Assembly (NCBI GenBank): GCA_003509785.1
Contig: DOMY01000137.1
Location: 5,197-14,221 of the forward strand
Length of the DNA stretch: 9,025 bases
Direction: 5' to 3'
From: Gemmobacter sp.
Lineage (GTDB): Bacteria; Pseudomonadota; Alphaproteobacteria; Rhodobacterales; Rhodobacteraceae
Shown: positions 1 through 5,573 of the stretch, piece after piece
How positions within the stretch are numbered: position 1 is the stretch's first letter
Layout of the letters: each line of letters opens with the position of its first letter
Made by a program: the position numbers and the translations under genes
Notes under the pieces: generated by a model
The model's input: the letters and a program-made list of their open reading frames with translations, nothing else
What the model was told of the DNA's origin: nothing
Databases searched by the model: none

Positions 1-179
1 AGCCTGCGATGGTCATGCGTTTGGTGCCTGCGGTCGGGTCGCTGTCTGCATGTGACGATCACGACTGACAGCGTCTGATCGCGGGTGTGGAGCACTGGTG
101 CGCCTGCCGGTCTGTGTTGCCGCGCGCGATCCTGGCTGGCGCTCCACTGCCTCTATGGCGACACGCTTCGAAGACGGCC

Positions 180-207
180 TTGCCACCTGATCAGAGCATC
201 GTATATA
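180..207 (+). promoter_or_regulatory. Putative sigma-70-type promoter of the toxin-antitoxin operon
   Basis: TTGCCA at 180-185 matches five of six bases of the -35 consensus. TATATA at 202-207, 16 bases further on, is an acceptable -10 element. Initiation would fall near 214, leaving a leader of about 20 bases before the antitoxin ATG at 236. The -10 element is embedded in the symmetric element at 198-212, as expected for an autoregulated toxin-antitoxin promoter. Seen by eye only; no transcript evidence. Confidence 0.5.
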
Positions 208-212
208 CCGAT
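198..212. promoter_or_regulatory. Quasi-palindromic candidate operator over the -10 element
   Basis: The 15-base element ATCGTATATACCGAT has ATCG/CGAT arms around a core that contains the perfect 8-base palindrome GTATATAC (201-208). It sits on the predicted -10 box, 23 bases before the antitoxin start. AbrB/MazE-fold antitoxins are dimers that bind short AT-rich palindromes in their own promoters, so this is a reasonable autoregulation site. The operator role is inferred from position and symmetry. Confidence 0.4.
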
Positions 213-235
213 CCACATACGAAAGGAAGAAGGCC

Positions 236-460
236 ATGATCGAAACCAAGATCCGCAAGGTTGGAAATTCGGCGGTGATGACGCTGACCACCGAGATGCT
301 CGCCATGCTCGACGCCAAGGAGGGCGACACGCTCTATGTCGTGCGCACCGATGATGGCGGTCTGAAGCTGATGGCAGAAGACCCGGAGCTGAAGGCCGCA
401 CTCGCCGCCGCCGAGATCGTCATGGATGAAAACCGCGATCTGCTGCAGGCACTGGCATGA
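236..460 (+). CDS. AbrB/MazE/SpoVT-family antitoxin
   Basis: This 74-residue protein is the likely antitoxin of the pair with the downstream Doc-type toxin. Residues 1-48 read as a swapped-hairpin AbrB/MazE DNA-binding domain: the opening strand has the hallmark KIRKVGNSAVMTL, followed by a turn with EGDTLYVV. The remaining tail (about 49-74, rich in Ala, Glu and Leu) should form the helix that binds and blocks the toxin. The ATG start is preceded by AGGA at 224-227 with an 8-base spacer, a good ribosome site. Its TGA stop overlaps the toxin ATG in the four bases ATGA (457-460), implying coupled translation in a fixed ratio. It probably represses its own promoter at 180-212. Family assignment is strong; the antitoxin role is inferred from context. 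Classic Doc partners have the Phd fold, so this is the AbrB-Doc version of the module. Confidence 0.85.
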   Translation: MIETKIRKVGNSAVMTLTTEMLAMLDAKEGDTLYVVRTDDGGLKLMAEDPELKAALAAAEIVMDENRDLLQALA

Positions 461-855
461 CCGACTGGATATGGGTGCCCCACAGGGCGCTGACGGCCAT
501 TCATGACCGTCAGATTTCGCGTCATGGCGGCGCGGTCGGCGTGCGCGATCCCGCGCTTCTGGAGATGGGCTGCGCGCGGGCCATGAACCTGGCTGCCTAT
601 GGTGATCCCGATGTCTTTGACATCGCGGCCGCCTATGCCTTCGGGATCGCGAAGGCACACGCTTTCGTCGACGGCAACAAACGCACGGCTTTCGTCGCCT
701 GTTTCACCTTCCTGCGGCTGAACGGCTGCAACCTGCGACCGGAACCGAAGGAGGGGGTGCGTATGATGGAAGAACTGGCGTCCAGCGTCGTCAGTGAGGC
801 GAGCTTCGCCAGCTGGCTGCGGGCGATGGCGCAGAAATCGGCCAGCGAAGCCTGA
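457..855 (+). CDS. doc: Doc-type (death-on-curing) Fic-fold toxin
   Basis: This 132-residue protein matches the Doc family in length. Members use a degenerate Fic fold to transfer phosphate to elongation factor Tu, halting translation; that activity is known for P1 Doc and inferred here. The signature HAFVDGNKRTAF starts at H68, with D72, N74, K75, R76 and T77 all present, so the active site looks intact. Upstream, IHDRQISRHGG (15-25) and GVRDPALLEM (28-37) are the usual Doc N-terminal conserved blocks. The start overlaps the antitoxin stop, with no strong ribosome site of its own, which fits translational coupling. A GC-rich hairpin begins 16 bases after the stop. The pair could serve plasmid or island maintenance, or phage-triggered dormancy beside the defence operon; the sequence does not distinguish these. 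Confidence 0.88.
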   Translation: MTDWIWVPHRALTAIHDRQISRHGGAVGVRDPALLEMGCARAMNLAAYGDPDVFDIAAAYAFGIAKAHAFVDGNKRTAFVACFTFLRLNGCNLRPEPKEGVRMMEELASSVVSEASFASWLRAMAQKSASEA

Positions 856-870
856 GCTTCTTGACCCTGT

Positions 871-894
871 GACCGGCGATGATGTGCGCCGGTC
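871..894. terminator. GC-rich hairpin downstream of the toxin gene
   Basis: GACCGGCG (871-878) and CGCCGGTC (887-894) form a perfect 8-bp stem with an 8-base loop, 16 bases after the doc stop codon. The following bases (GCTTCTCG) contain only a short pyrimidine stretch, not a clear U-tract, so this is a possible rather than classical intrinsic terminator. Confidence 0.45.
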
Positions 895-983
895 GCTTCT
901 CGCGGCGTGCTGCCTGCGCTGTTCATCGCCATGTCGATCCCTCCGGTGCTTCGCACCCAGTTGCGACAGCGCGCAGTGTTGAT

Positions 984-1009
984 GGGCGCCATGGTCTTCT
1001 TGGGCGCCC
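984..1009. terminator. GC-rich hairpin between the convergent doc and rmuC genes
   Basis: GGGCGCC (984-990) can pair with GGCGCCC (1003-1009) around a 12-base loop. It lies 18 bases beyond the rmuC stop codon on the minus strand, so it could end rmuC transcription. Neither strand shows a T-run after the stem, and the right arm is itself part of the palindrome GGGCGCCC, so the terminator call is tentative. Confidence 0.3.
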
Positions 1010-1026
1010 GTCTATCTCAACCCCGA

Positions 1027-2379
1027 TCACTCCGCCGGTTCTGTCTCGGCCGTCTCCAGATCCACCGAAAGCGCCAGAGCTTCGGCCTTTCCTTCGAATT
1101 CCAGCGAGATCGACTTGGTCGCCTTTGCTCCCAGCGATTTCAAGGCTTCAACCTGTGACAGGACGTTGCCGCGACCGCGTGACAGTTGCCCGAGTGCACT
1201 GTCGTAGGCATCTTGCGCTGTTAGGATTCCCTTGCCGACCTTTTCCATGCTGGTGATGAAGTTGGTGACCTTGTCGTAAAGCAGCCCCGCCCGTTTCGCG
1301 ATGTTCTCGGCGTTCTGGTTGCGGCGCTCGACCGCCCAGACATGCGACACGGTGCGCATCGCCATCATGAGTGTCGTGGGCGTCGCAATGGTGATGTGTC
1401 GCTCCAGCGCATATTCGGTCAGCGTGCCGTCCTCGCGCAGGGCCTCGGACAAGGCGCCCTCGATCGGCACGAACATGATGACATAGTCGACTGACTGCCC
1501 TTCAGCCTGCTGATAGGATTTCGCAGAAAGTCCGTTGATATGGGCGCGCATCGCCATGACATGGCGCTTGCGCGACAGCATGGCGGCGCCATCATCCTCG
1601 GCATTCACCGCAGCGGCATAATCGTTCAGCGAGACCTTGGAGTCTATCACCAGGGTCTTGCCGCCGGGGATCATCACCACGACGTCCGGCCGCAGCCGCT
1701 CGCCGTCGGTGCCGGTGCGATGCGCCTGGGTGACGTATTCTTCACCTTGCCGCAGACCGGATCGTTCCAGGATGCTTTCGAGGATCATCTCGCCCCAGGC
1801 CCCCTGTTGCTGATGGTCGCCCTTCAGCGCGCGCGTCAGTGCCAGCGCCTCCTGCGAGATCGCCTCGGAGCGTTTGGTCAACTGGGAAATCTCCGACTTG
1901 AGCCGTTCGCGATCCTTCACCGTCTCCTGATGGACTTCGCGCAGCTCCTTTTCGAAATGGCCGACATGCTCCTTCAGCGGTGTCAGTGTCGCTTCCAGCT
2001 TTTCGACGTTCGCCTTGCTGAATGCCTCACCCTGGGTTTTCAGCGCCTCATCCGCAAGCTGGCGGAAACGCTCCTGCATGTCGTCGCGGATACGGCTGAG
2101 AAGAGCGATCTTTTCTTCAGCTGCGACGCGTTCTGCTTCCAGTTGGGTCTCCAATGACGAAATCTGCGCCTTCAGACCCTGCTGATCGCGCTGTTCTGCT
2201 TCGACACGAGCCCGAAGCGTGGCGACATCATCCGTCAGCCGCTTGATGGCGGCATCGCGTTCGGAGATCAGGGCCACATTCGCTTTCTGCTTCTCCGAGT
2301 GACCGGCAAACTGCGAGGCGAGATCCCGAAGCTGCCCCTGATCGGTGTCGATCTTCGCCCGCAGCATGTCGATGAACAC
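1027..2379 (-). CDS. rmuC: RmuC-family protein, probably lacking its N-terminal membrane anchor
   Basis: The 450-residue product is an RmuC protein, a family linked to limiting recombination at inverted repeats. Residues about 13-190 are a long charged coiled coil rich in Lys, Glu and Gln. The RmuC core follows: QQGAWGEMILESILERSGL (191-209) with E197, then RPDVVVMIPGGKTLVIDSK (230-248), in which P231-D232 and D246-S247-K248 form the PD-(D/E)XK nuclease-fold signature. YVIMFVPIEGAL (299-310) and the ERRNQNAENIAKRAGLLYDK region (351-370) are also typical. Most RmuC proteins begin with a transmembrane helix; none is seen here, and an in-frame TGA lies at 2401-2403, only seven codons before the chosen GTG start at 2379. 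The ribosome site is weak. The 5' end may therefore have been removed by recombination, leaving a soluble or non-functional protein. The internal ATG at 2365-2367 is an alternative start. Family assignment is firm; intactness is uncertain. Confidence 0.88.
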   Translation of the reverse strand: MFIDMLRAKIDTDQGQLRDLASQFAGHSEKQKANVALISERDAAIKRLTDDVATLRARVEAEQRDQQGLKAQISSLETQLEAERVAAEEKIALLSRIRDDMQERFRQLADEALKTQGEAFSKANVEKLEATLTPLKEHVGHFEKELREVHQETVKDRERLKSEISQLTKRSEAISQEALALTRALKGDHQQQGAWGEMILESILERSGLRQGEEYVTQAHRTGTDGERLRPDVVVMIPGGKTLVIDSKVSLNDYAAAVNAEDDGAAMLSRKRHVMAMRAHINGLSAKSYQQAEGQSVDYVIMFVPIEGALSEALREDGTLTEYALERHITIATPTTLMMAMRTVSHVWAVERRNQNAENIAKRAGLLYDKVTNFITSMEKVGKGILTAQDAYDSALGQLSRGRGNVLSQVEALKSLGAKATKSISLEFEGKAEALALSVDLETAETEPAE

Positions 2380-2401
2380 GCTGCCCAGGATCGAAGGCCC
2401 T

Positions 2402-2647
2402 CATGCCGATGGTGCAGATCCTGCTGGATGGTGTGATGCAACCCGCGCCTACCTGCCCCAGTCGACCTGGACCGGTCTATTTCCTGGCGGCAGTGCGACC
2501 AGCGCTGCAAAGGCGCTGCTCGACATGCAGATGCTGCTTCCGGGTGAAGAAGGGCGGTTCACGCGCAGGTTTTCCCGTGCGGTTCCTGGTCGGCCGCGGC
2601 TCTACGGTATCAATGTCGATCGCGTGATGGTCTACAAGGCAGGCTGA
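2402..2647 (+). pseudogene. 3' fragment of an unrecognised gene
   Basis: An open frame on the plus strand ends with TGA at 2645-2647. Its last 80 or so codons look coding, with many codons ending in G or C and a plausible C-terminus reading LYGINVDRVMVYKAG. The frame stays open back to 2345, but that part lies antisense to rmuC, so the true fragment probably begins near the rmuC 5' end, around 2380-2402. No good ribosome site and start were found. A perfect hairpin starts 9 bases after the stop, as expected behind a real gene end. I do not recognise the protein; a phage structural protein or other long modular protein is possible, but this is speculation. Alternatively it is an intact small gene using an in-frame start I could not identify, or chance open frame in GC-rich DNA. 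Confidence 0.35.
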
Positions 2648-2656
2648 GCATCACCT

Positions 2657-2682
2657 GGTGGGGCAGTTTCTACTGCCCCACC
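2657..2682. terminator. Strong perfect hairpin between the operon and the gene fragment
   Basis: Bases 2657-2667 (GGTGGGGCAGT) pair perfectly with 2672-2682 (ACTGCCCCACC) around the 4-base loop TTCT, giving an 11-bp stem. It lies 9 bases after the plus-strand stop at 2647 and about 88 bases beyond the stop of the minus-strand AIPR gene, so it could end transcription from both directions. No immediate T-run follows on either strand; the nearest is GGTTTTAC about 17 bases to the right on the plus strand. The hairpin is certain from sequence; termination is inferred. Confidence 0.6.
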
Positions 2683-2770
2683 TGCATTCGAGAAGTTTCG
2701 GTTTTACATGGCGGGATGGGCTGCCAGCGCTATTGAGCACGCTGCAGCCCGCATTCGAACAATCGACTGT

Positions 2771-4567
2771 TCAGCCAAGCTCAGGCACATCTGGGGGAGG
2801 GGCGGGATAGGCTCCGCCGCGCACCTTTGGCCAGATATCAGGTCGCTTCGCCACTTCGGAAATCTGACGACCGGGGGCGACCTGATCGAAGATGTCGTTC
2901 ACCTCAACCGCCCAGCTATATAGAAGCTTCTGGAATTCGGTCGAGACGCGCTGGTTTTTCCATATCTGCTCGAAGTCGATCCTGTCGCCTAGGCGTTGTG
3001 CGACAATGGATATGACATAGGTTGCGATATTGGCGTAGCCTTGCCGAAAGACCGCCTTTGCCTCCTTGGTCTTGATCAGTGTCTCGACCGTCTTGAATAT
3101 GATTATCTTGGCGATCATGTTGCGATACCATGCTGCATCGAGCGGATCAGGCACGATGGACGGGTCCTCGTCCAGTGCGGACATGAATGCGGCAAAGTTC
3201 TTTTCACCTGCAAGGGCGACCTGCGCGGGCTTGCAGCGCCACGCTTCGTGATACTTTGCAATGTCGTTCTTCGAGAGTTTGCGCTTCGTCGGGATCGCTT
3301 CTGCGATCTTTTTCTTCTGCGCGGTCGTGATGCCTTCGCGCAGCATCATCACTTGATAGGCACCGGATGCGCGCTCGTAGAACCAGCGTCCGACACCGTC
3401 GGGGCACCATGTCTCGTTGGCCAGCTTCTCAAGCTGCACGTGGAACGGGCGGTTGGCAGAGAGGTCCGAAGTCTTCACTGCATTCTGACTGTTCGCGAAC
3501 TTCGAGATGTTGGCGATCAGACGTTCGCGCCCGCTTTCCTCGCTGCCTTTCAAGATGATAATCTTGGCTGGCACCATGACGTTGCCCAGATCCAGCATCC
3601 TGTTCTCGCGCGCTGCAAAGTAGATTGACGAGGTGGTCTGACCGCCGTTGACGATCTGCAGTCCTTTCAGTAGCGATATTCCGATGCTGCCATCAGAACA
3701 ACGCCCGAAGACCGCTTGGTCGCAGACCAGCACGAGGCCGTTGTTGAAAGCCATGAAGTGCTCTGGTTCGCGGGCGAGCGTCTCTGCTATGCCCTTGTTC
3801 ACCTTGCCTCGTGCACCGAGGAAGGTGCGGACGTTGGCCTCTAGAAGGCGGCTTCCGAAGCGTTCATAAAGGCCACGGACCACAGGACCAGGCACCGCAG
3901 CTAGGGCGTATTCGTAGTCGGCATCCGGGTCGGGAACATGCACGCAGGGCAGGGGGTGGCCGATCGTCTGCTCGAAGCTTATGGCAACTTCTTCCCGCGG
4001 TTTGCCTGCGGTGTGCCTGTAGAGACGCTCGATATCCATTGCTTCGATGGCGACGATACGGCCATGCACCTCCTTCGTCGAGAAATGTTTCGATTTGGTC
4101 TTGCCATCGGTGATGACGAAGACACGAAGCTGATCAAGATCAGGCCAAAGATTTGCGACCGTGCTGATTAGGCCGTGGACGTCGTGGGAGGGTTCGACCT
4201 TGCCGAGCAGTTTTCCTGTCGAGGCGTGGAAAAGGAACCTGACTCCTTCGCTGGCGACGTTGCCAATGATCGAGTCGGCGATTGGCGTAATCTCATCCGT
4301 CCCGAGGTAATGAGTGACGAAGAGGTCAAGTCGGGTCTCGTCCGAAGATAGCGCATAGCCCGTTATCCTAATCCTGCCCTGGACGGTGCCACTCCAGTGA
4401 CAGATCGTCGCCGCTTCACAGATGCCAGCATTGGCGACATGCTCCATCACCAGTTCGGCAAAGACGAGCTCTTCGGAGGGGAACGGTCCATCGTTGGCCT
4501 GCACACGCTCGGAGATCGTATTCTGCACCAGCGCGCGGAAACCGTGGTGAAATTCTTCAAGGCTCAT
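2771..4567 (-). CDS. AIPR-family (abortive infection phage resistance) protein
   Basis: This 598-residue protein is the last gene of the defence operon. The AIPR core covers about residues 225-420, with conserved blocks RFGSRLLEANVRTFLGARGK (236-255), VNKGIAETL (256-264), FMAFNNGLVLVCD (271-283) and GLQIVNGGQTTSSIY (302-316), the last being the family hallmark. The N-terminal part (about 1-180) includes GYALSSDETRLDLFVTHY (70-87), the pattern commonly found ahead of AIPR cores. The C-terminal 180 residues are charged and helical in appearance. No transmembrane segment was seen. The family is named from phage-resistance genes and recurs beside Z1 and PD-(D/E)XK genes; its biochemical activity is not well established. 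The ATG at 4567 lies 11 bases inside the end of the upstream gene and has only a weak GGAT ribosome site, so translation probably depends on coupling. Sampled lines are less GC-rich here than in rmuC, hinting at a different origin. Confidence 0.9.
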   Translation of the reverse strand: MSLEEFHHGFRALVQNTISERVQANDGPFPSEELVFAELVMEHVANAGICEAATICHWSGTVQGRIRITGYALSSDETRLDLFVTHYLGTDEITPIADSIIGNVASEGVRFLFHASTGKLLGKVEPSHDVHGLISTVANLWPDLDQLRVFVITDGKTKSKHFSTKEVHGRIVAIEAMDIERLYRHTAGKPREEVAISFEQTIGHPLPCVHVPDPDADYEYALAAVPGPVVRGLYERFGSRLLEANVRTFLGARGKVNKGIAETLAREPEHFMAFNNGLVLVCDQAVFGRCSDGSIGISLLKGLQIVNGGQTTSSIYFAARENRMLDLGNVMVPAKIIILKGSEESGRERLIANISKFANSQNAVKTSDLSANRPFHVQLEKLANETWCPDGVGRWFYERASGAYQVMMLREGITTAQKKKIAEAIPTKRKLSKNDIAKYHEAWRCKPAQVALAGEKNFAAFMSALDEDPSIVPDPLDAAWYRNMIAKIIIFKTVETLIKTKEAKAVFRQGYANIATYVISIVAQRLGDRIDFEQIWKNQRVSTEFQKLLYSWAVEVNDIFDQVAPGRQISEVAKRPDIWPKVRGGAYPAPPPDVPELG

Positions 4568-5573
4568 CTTGCATCAATCCAAACGTCAGAAAAAGTTCGT
4601 CGAGCGACAGCGCAGGTTGTTCAAGCGCATCGATGTCGAGGGTGTAATGAGCTTTGCGGATCTGGGCCGGAACGACAGCCCGCCGAAGGCAGGGAAAGTT
4701 CTCATCGACGGCGAATGCACGTGAATCGGATAGCAGGAGCTTGCGCCGATAATGATCGGCATGGTCGTCCACGTAACCCGAAACAAGGATGAGAGCTTCG
4801 AATACCCGCGACAGCCCGGCCTGTGCCATCCGTTCCCGAAGCTTGGAGACCATCCCGACCAGATCGTTGCCCTCATCAGCAACTTCGAAGCGCAGCCCTG
4901 CGAGCAACATTGGTGCCTTCTCGGTATCCAGCTGCTCGATGCTGTTGATCCGTGCGAGGAAGGTGCTGTTGGTAAGCGAACTCTTGACCTCGACTGCGCC
5001 GCTGCCGATGAGAAAATCCTGTGGTGCATGCAACGGACCTTGCCAGCAATCCACCGCCGCGGCGCCCAACCTGGTTTCCATCAGTCGGTCGAGGAAACAC
5101 AGTTCTCCCATCAGGCCAAGCTGCCTCTCCAGCGACAGAGGGCGTCGCTTCCTTGCCATGAATGTCTGCCAGTCCTGCACGCGGCCTACGAAGATCTCCG
5201 CCAGTTCGCGCTGGTTCATTGTTCCGGCCGCGTCAAGACAACGTAGCACGTCGGTCGCCATCACCGTGAAGATGTCGAGCGACCCTTCCGCACGTCGGAC
5301 GAGCGCGATTGCGATGCGATCTCCGAAAAGGCGTTCGTCGCGCACTGTCACCACGTCGAACCCCATGCCGCCGGGCAGGCCGTCCGGTCCCGGCAGCGTC
5401 GTGTGCGGGAAGCTGACGATCAGCGCCTCGCGGGCACCAGGGAAGTGGCATCCTGCTTCGATGGCGACGGGTCCAATATCGGTCAGGTGCACGAACTGCC
5501 AATCGGCAGCGGCATCCTTACGGGCCAGCACGCGCCACGAGCGCATGAGGCCGTCCTCAGTCCAGCCAATCAT
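4557..5573 (-). CDS. PD-(D/E)XK nuclease-like protein, DUF4420 family
   Basis: This 338-residue protein resembles the PD-(D/E)XK motif proteins (DUF4420) that occur with Z1 helicase genes. The putative nuclease core is in the middle: GLMGELCFLDRLM (153-165) supplies E157, then WQGPLHAPQDFLIG (177-190) supplies D186, and GAVEVKSS (192-199) supplies E195 and K197. This order, E...D...ExK, is that of a metal-dependent restriction-type nuclease, and no key residue is missing. Residues 1-115 would form an N-terminal strand-rich domain (GGMGFDVVTVRDERLFGDRIAI), and the C-terminal third (about 225-338) covers the YTLDIDAL and LSLDELF segments of unknown role. The ATG at 5573 has GGGGAG at 5580-5585 with a 6-base spacer and overlaps the Z1 gene end by 17 bases; its own end overlaps AIPR by 11. 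It probably supplies DNA cleavage for the Z1 motor; cleavage is inferred from motifs. Confidence 0.87.
   Translation of the reverse strand: MIGWTEDGLMRSWRVLARKDAAADWQFVHLTDIGPVAIEAGCHFPGAREALIVSFPHTTLPGPDGLPGGMGFDVVTVRDERLFGDRIAIALVRRAEGSLDIFTVMATDVLRCLDAAGTMNQRELAEIFVGRVQDWQTFMARKRRPLSLERQLGLMGELCFLDRLMETRLGAAAVDCWQGPLHAPQDFLIGSGAVEVKSSLTNSTFLARINSIEQLDTEKAPMLLAGLRFEVADEGNDLVGMVSKLRERMAQAGLSRVFEALILVSGYVDDHADHYRRKLLLSDSRAFAVDENFPCLRRAVVPAQIRKAHYTLDIDALEQPALSLDELFLTFGLMQDEP

Noticed and set aside
3..66. Plus-strand frame open from the window edge to a TGA at 64-66, possibly the end of an upstream gene
   Set aside because: Only about 20 codons are visible, nothing is recognisable, and another frame is also open over the first 54 bases.
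13..330. Minus-strand open frame of 105 codons across the left edge
   Set aside because: It runs antisense through the promoter and the start of the antitoxin gene, with an Arg/Ser-rich composition typical of shadow frames in GC-rich DNA.
945..957. Short GGTGC-TTC-GCACC hairpin
   Set aside because: A 5-bp stem with a 3-base loop is common in GC-rich DNA and no T-run or gene end lies beside it.
907..1158. Small plus-strand open frame starting with a hydrophobic stretch after the toxin gene
   Set aside because: It overlaps the 3' end of rmuC, has no convincing ribosome site, and spans both GC-rich hairpins of the convergent spacer.
1540..2157. 205-codon plus-strand open frame
   Set aside because: It is entirely antisense to the RmuC coiled-coil and core region, whose protein sequence is unmistakable.
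2757..2772. GAACA-6-TGTTC inverted repeat resembling a LexA-type SOS box
   Set aside because: It lies at the 3' end of the AIPR gene over its stop codon, not before any promoter or start, and a 5-bp arm repeat is expected by chance.
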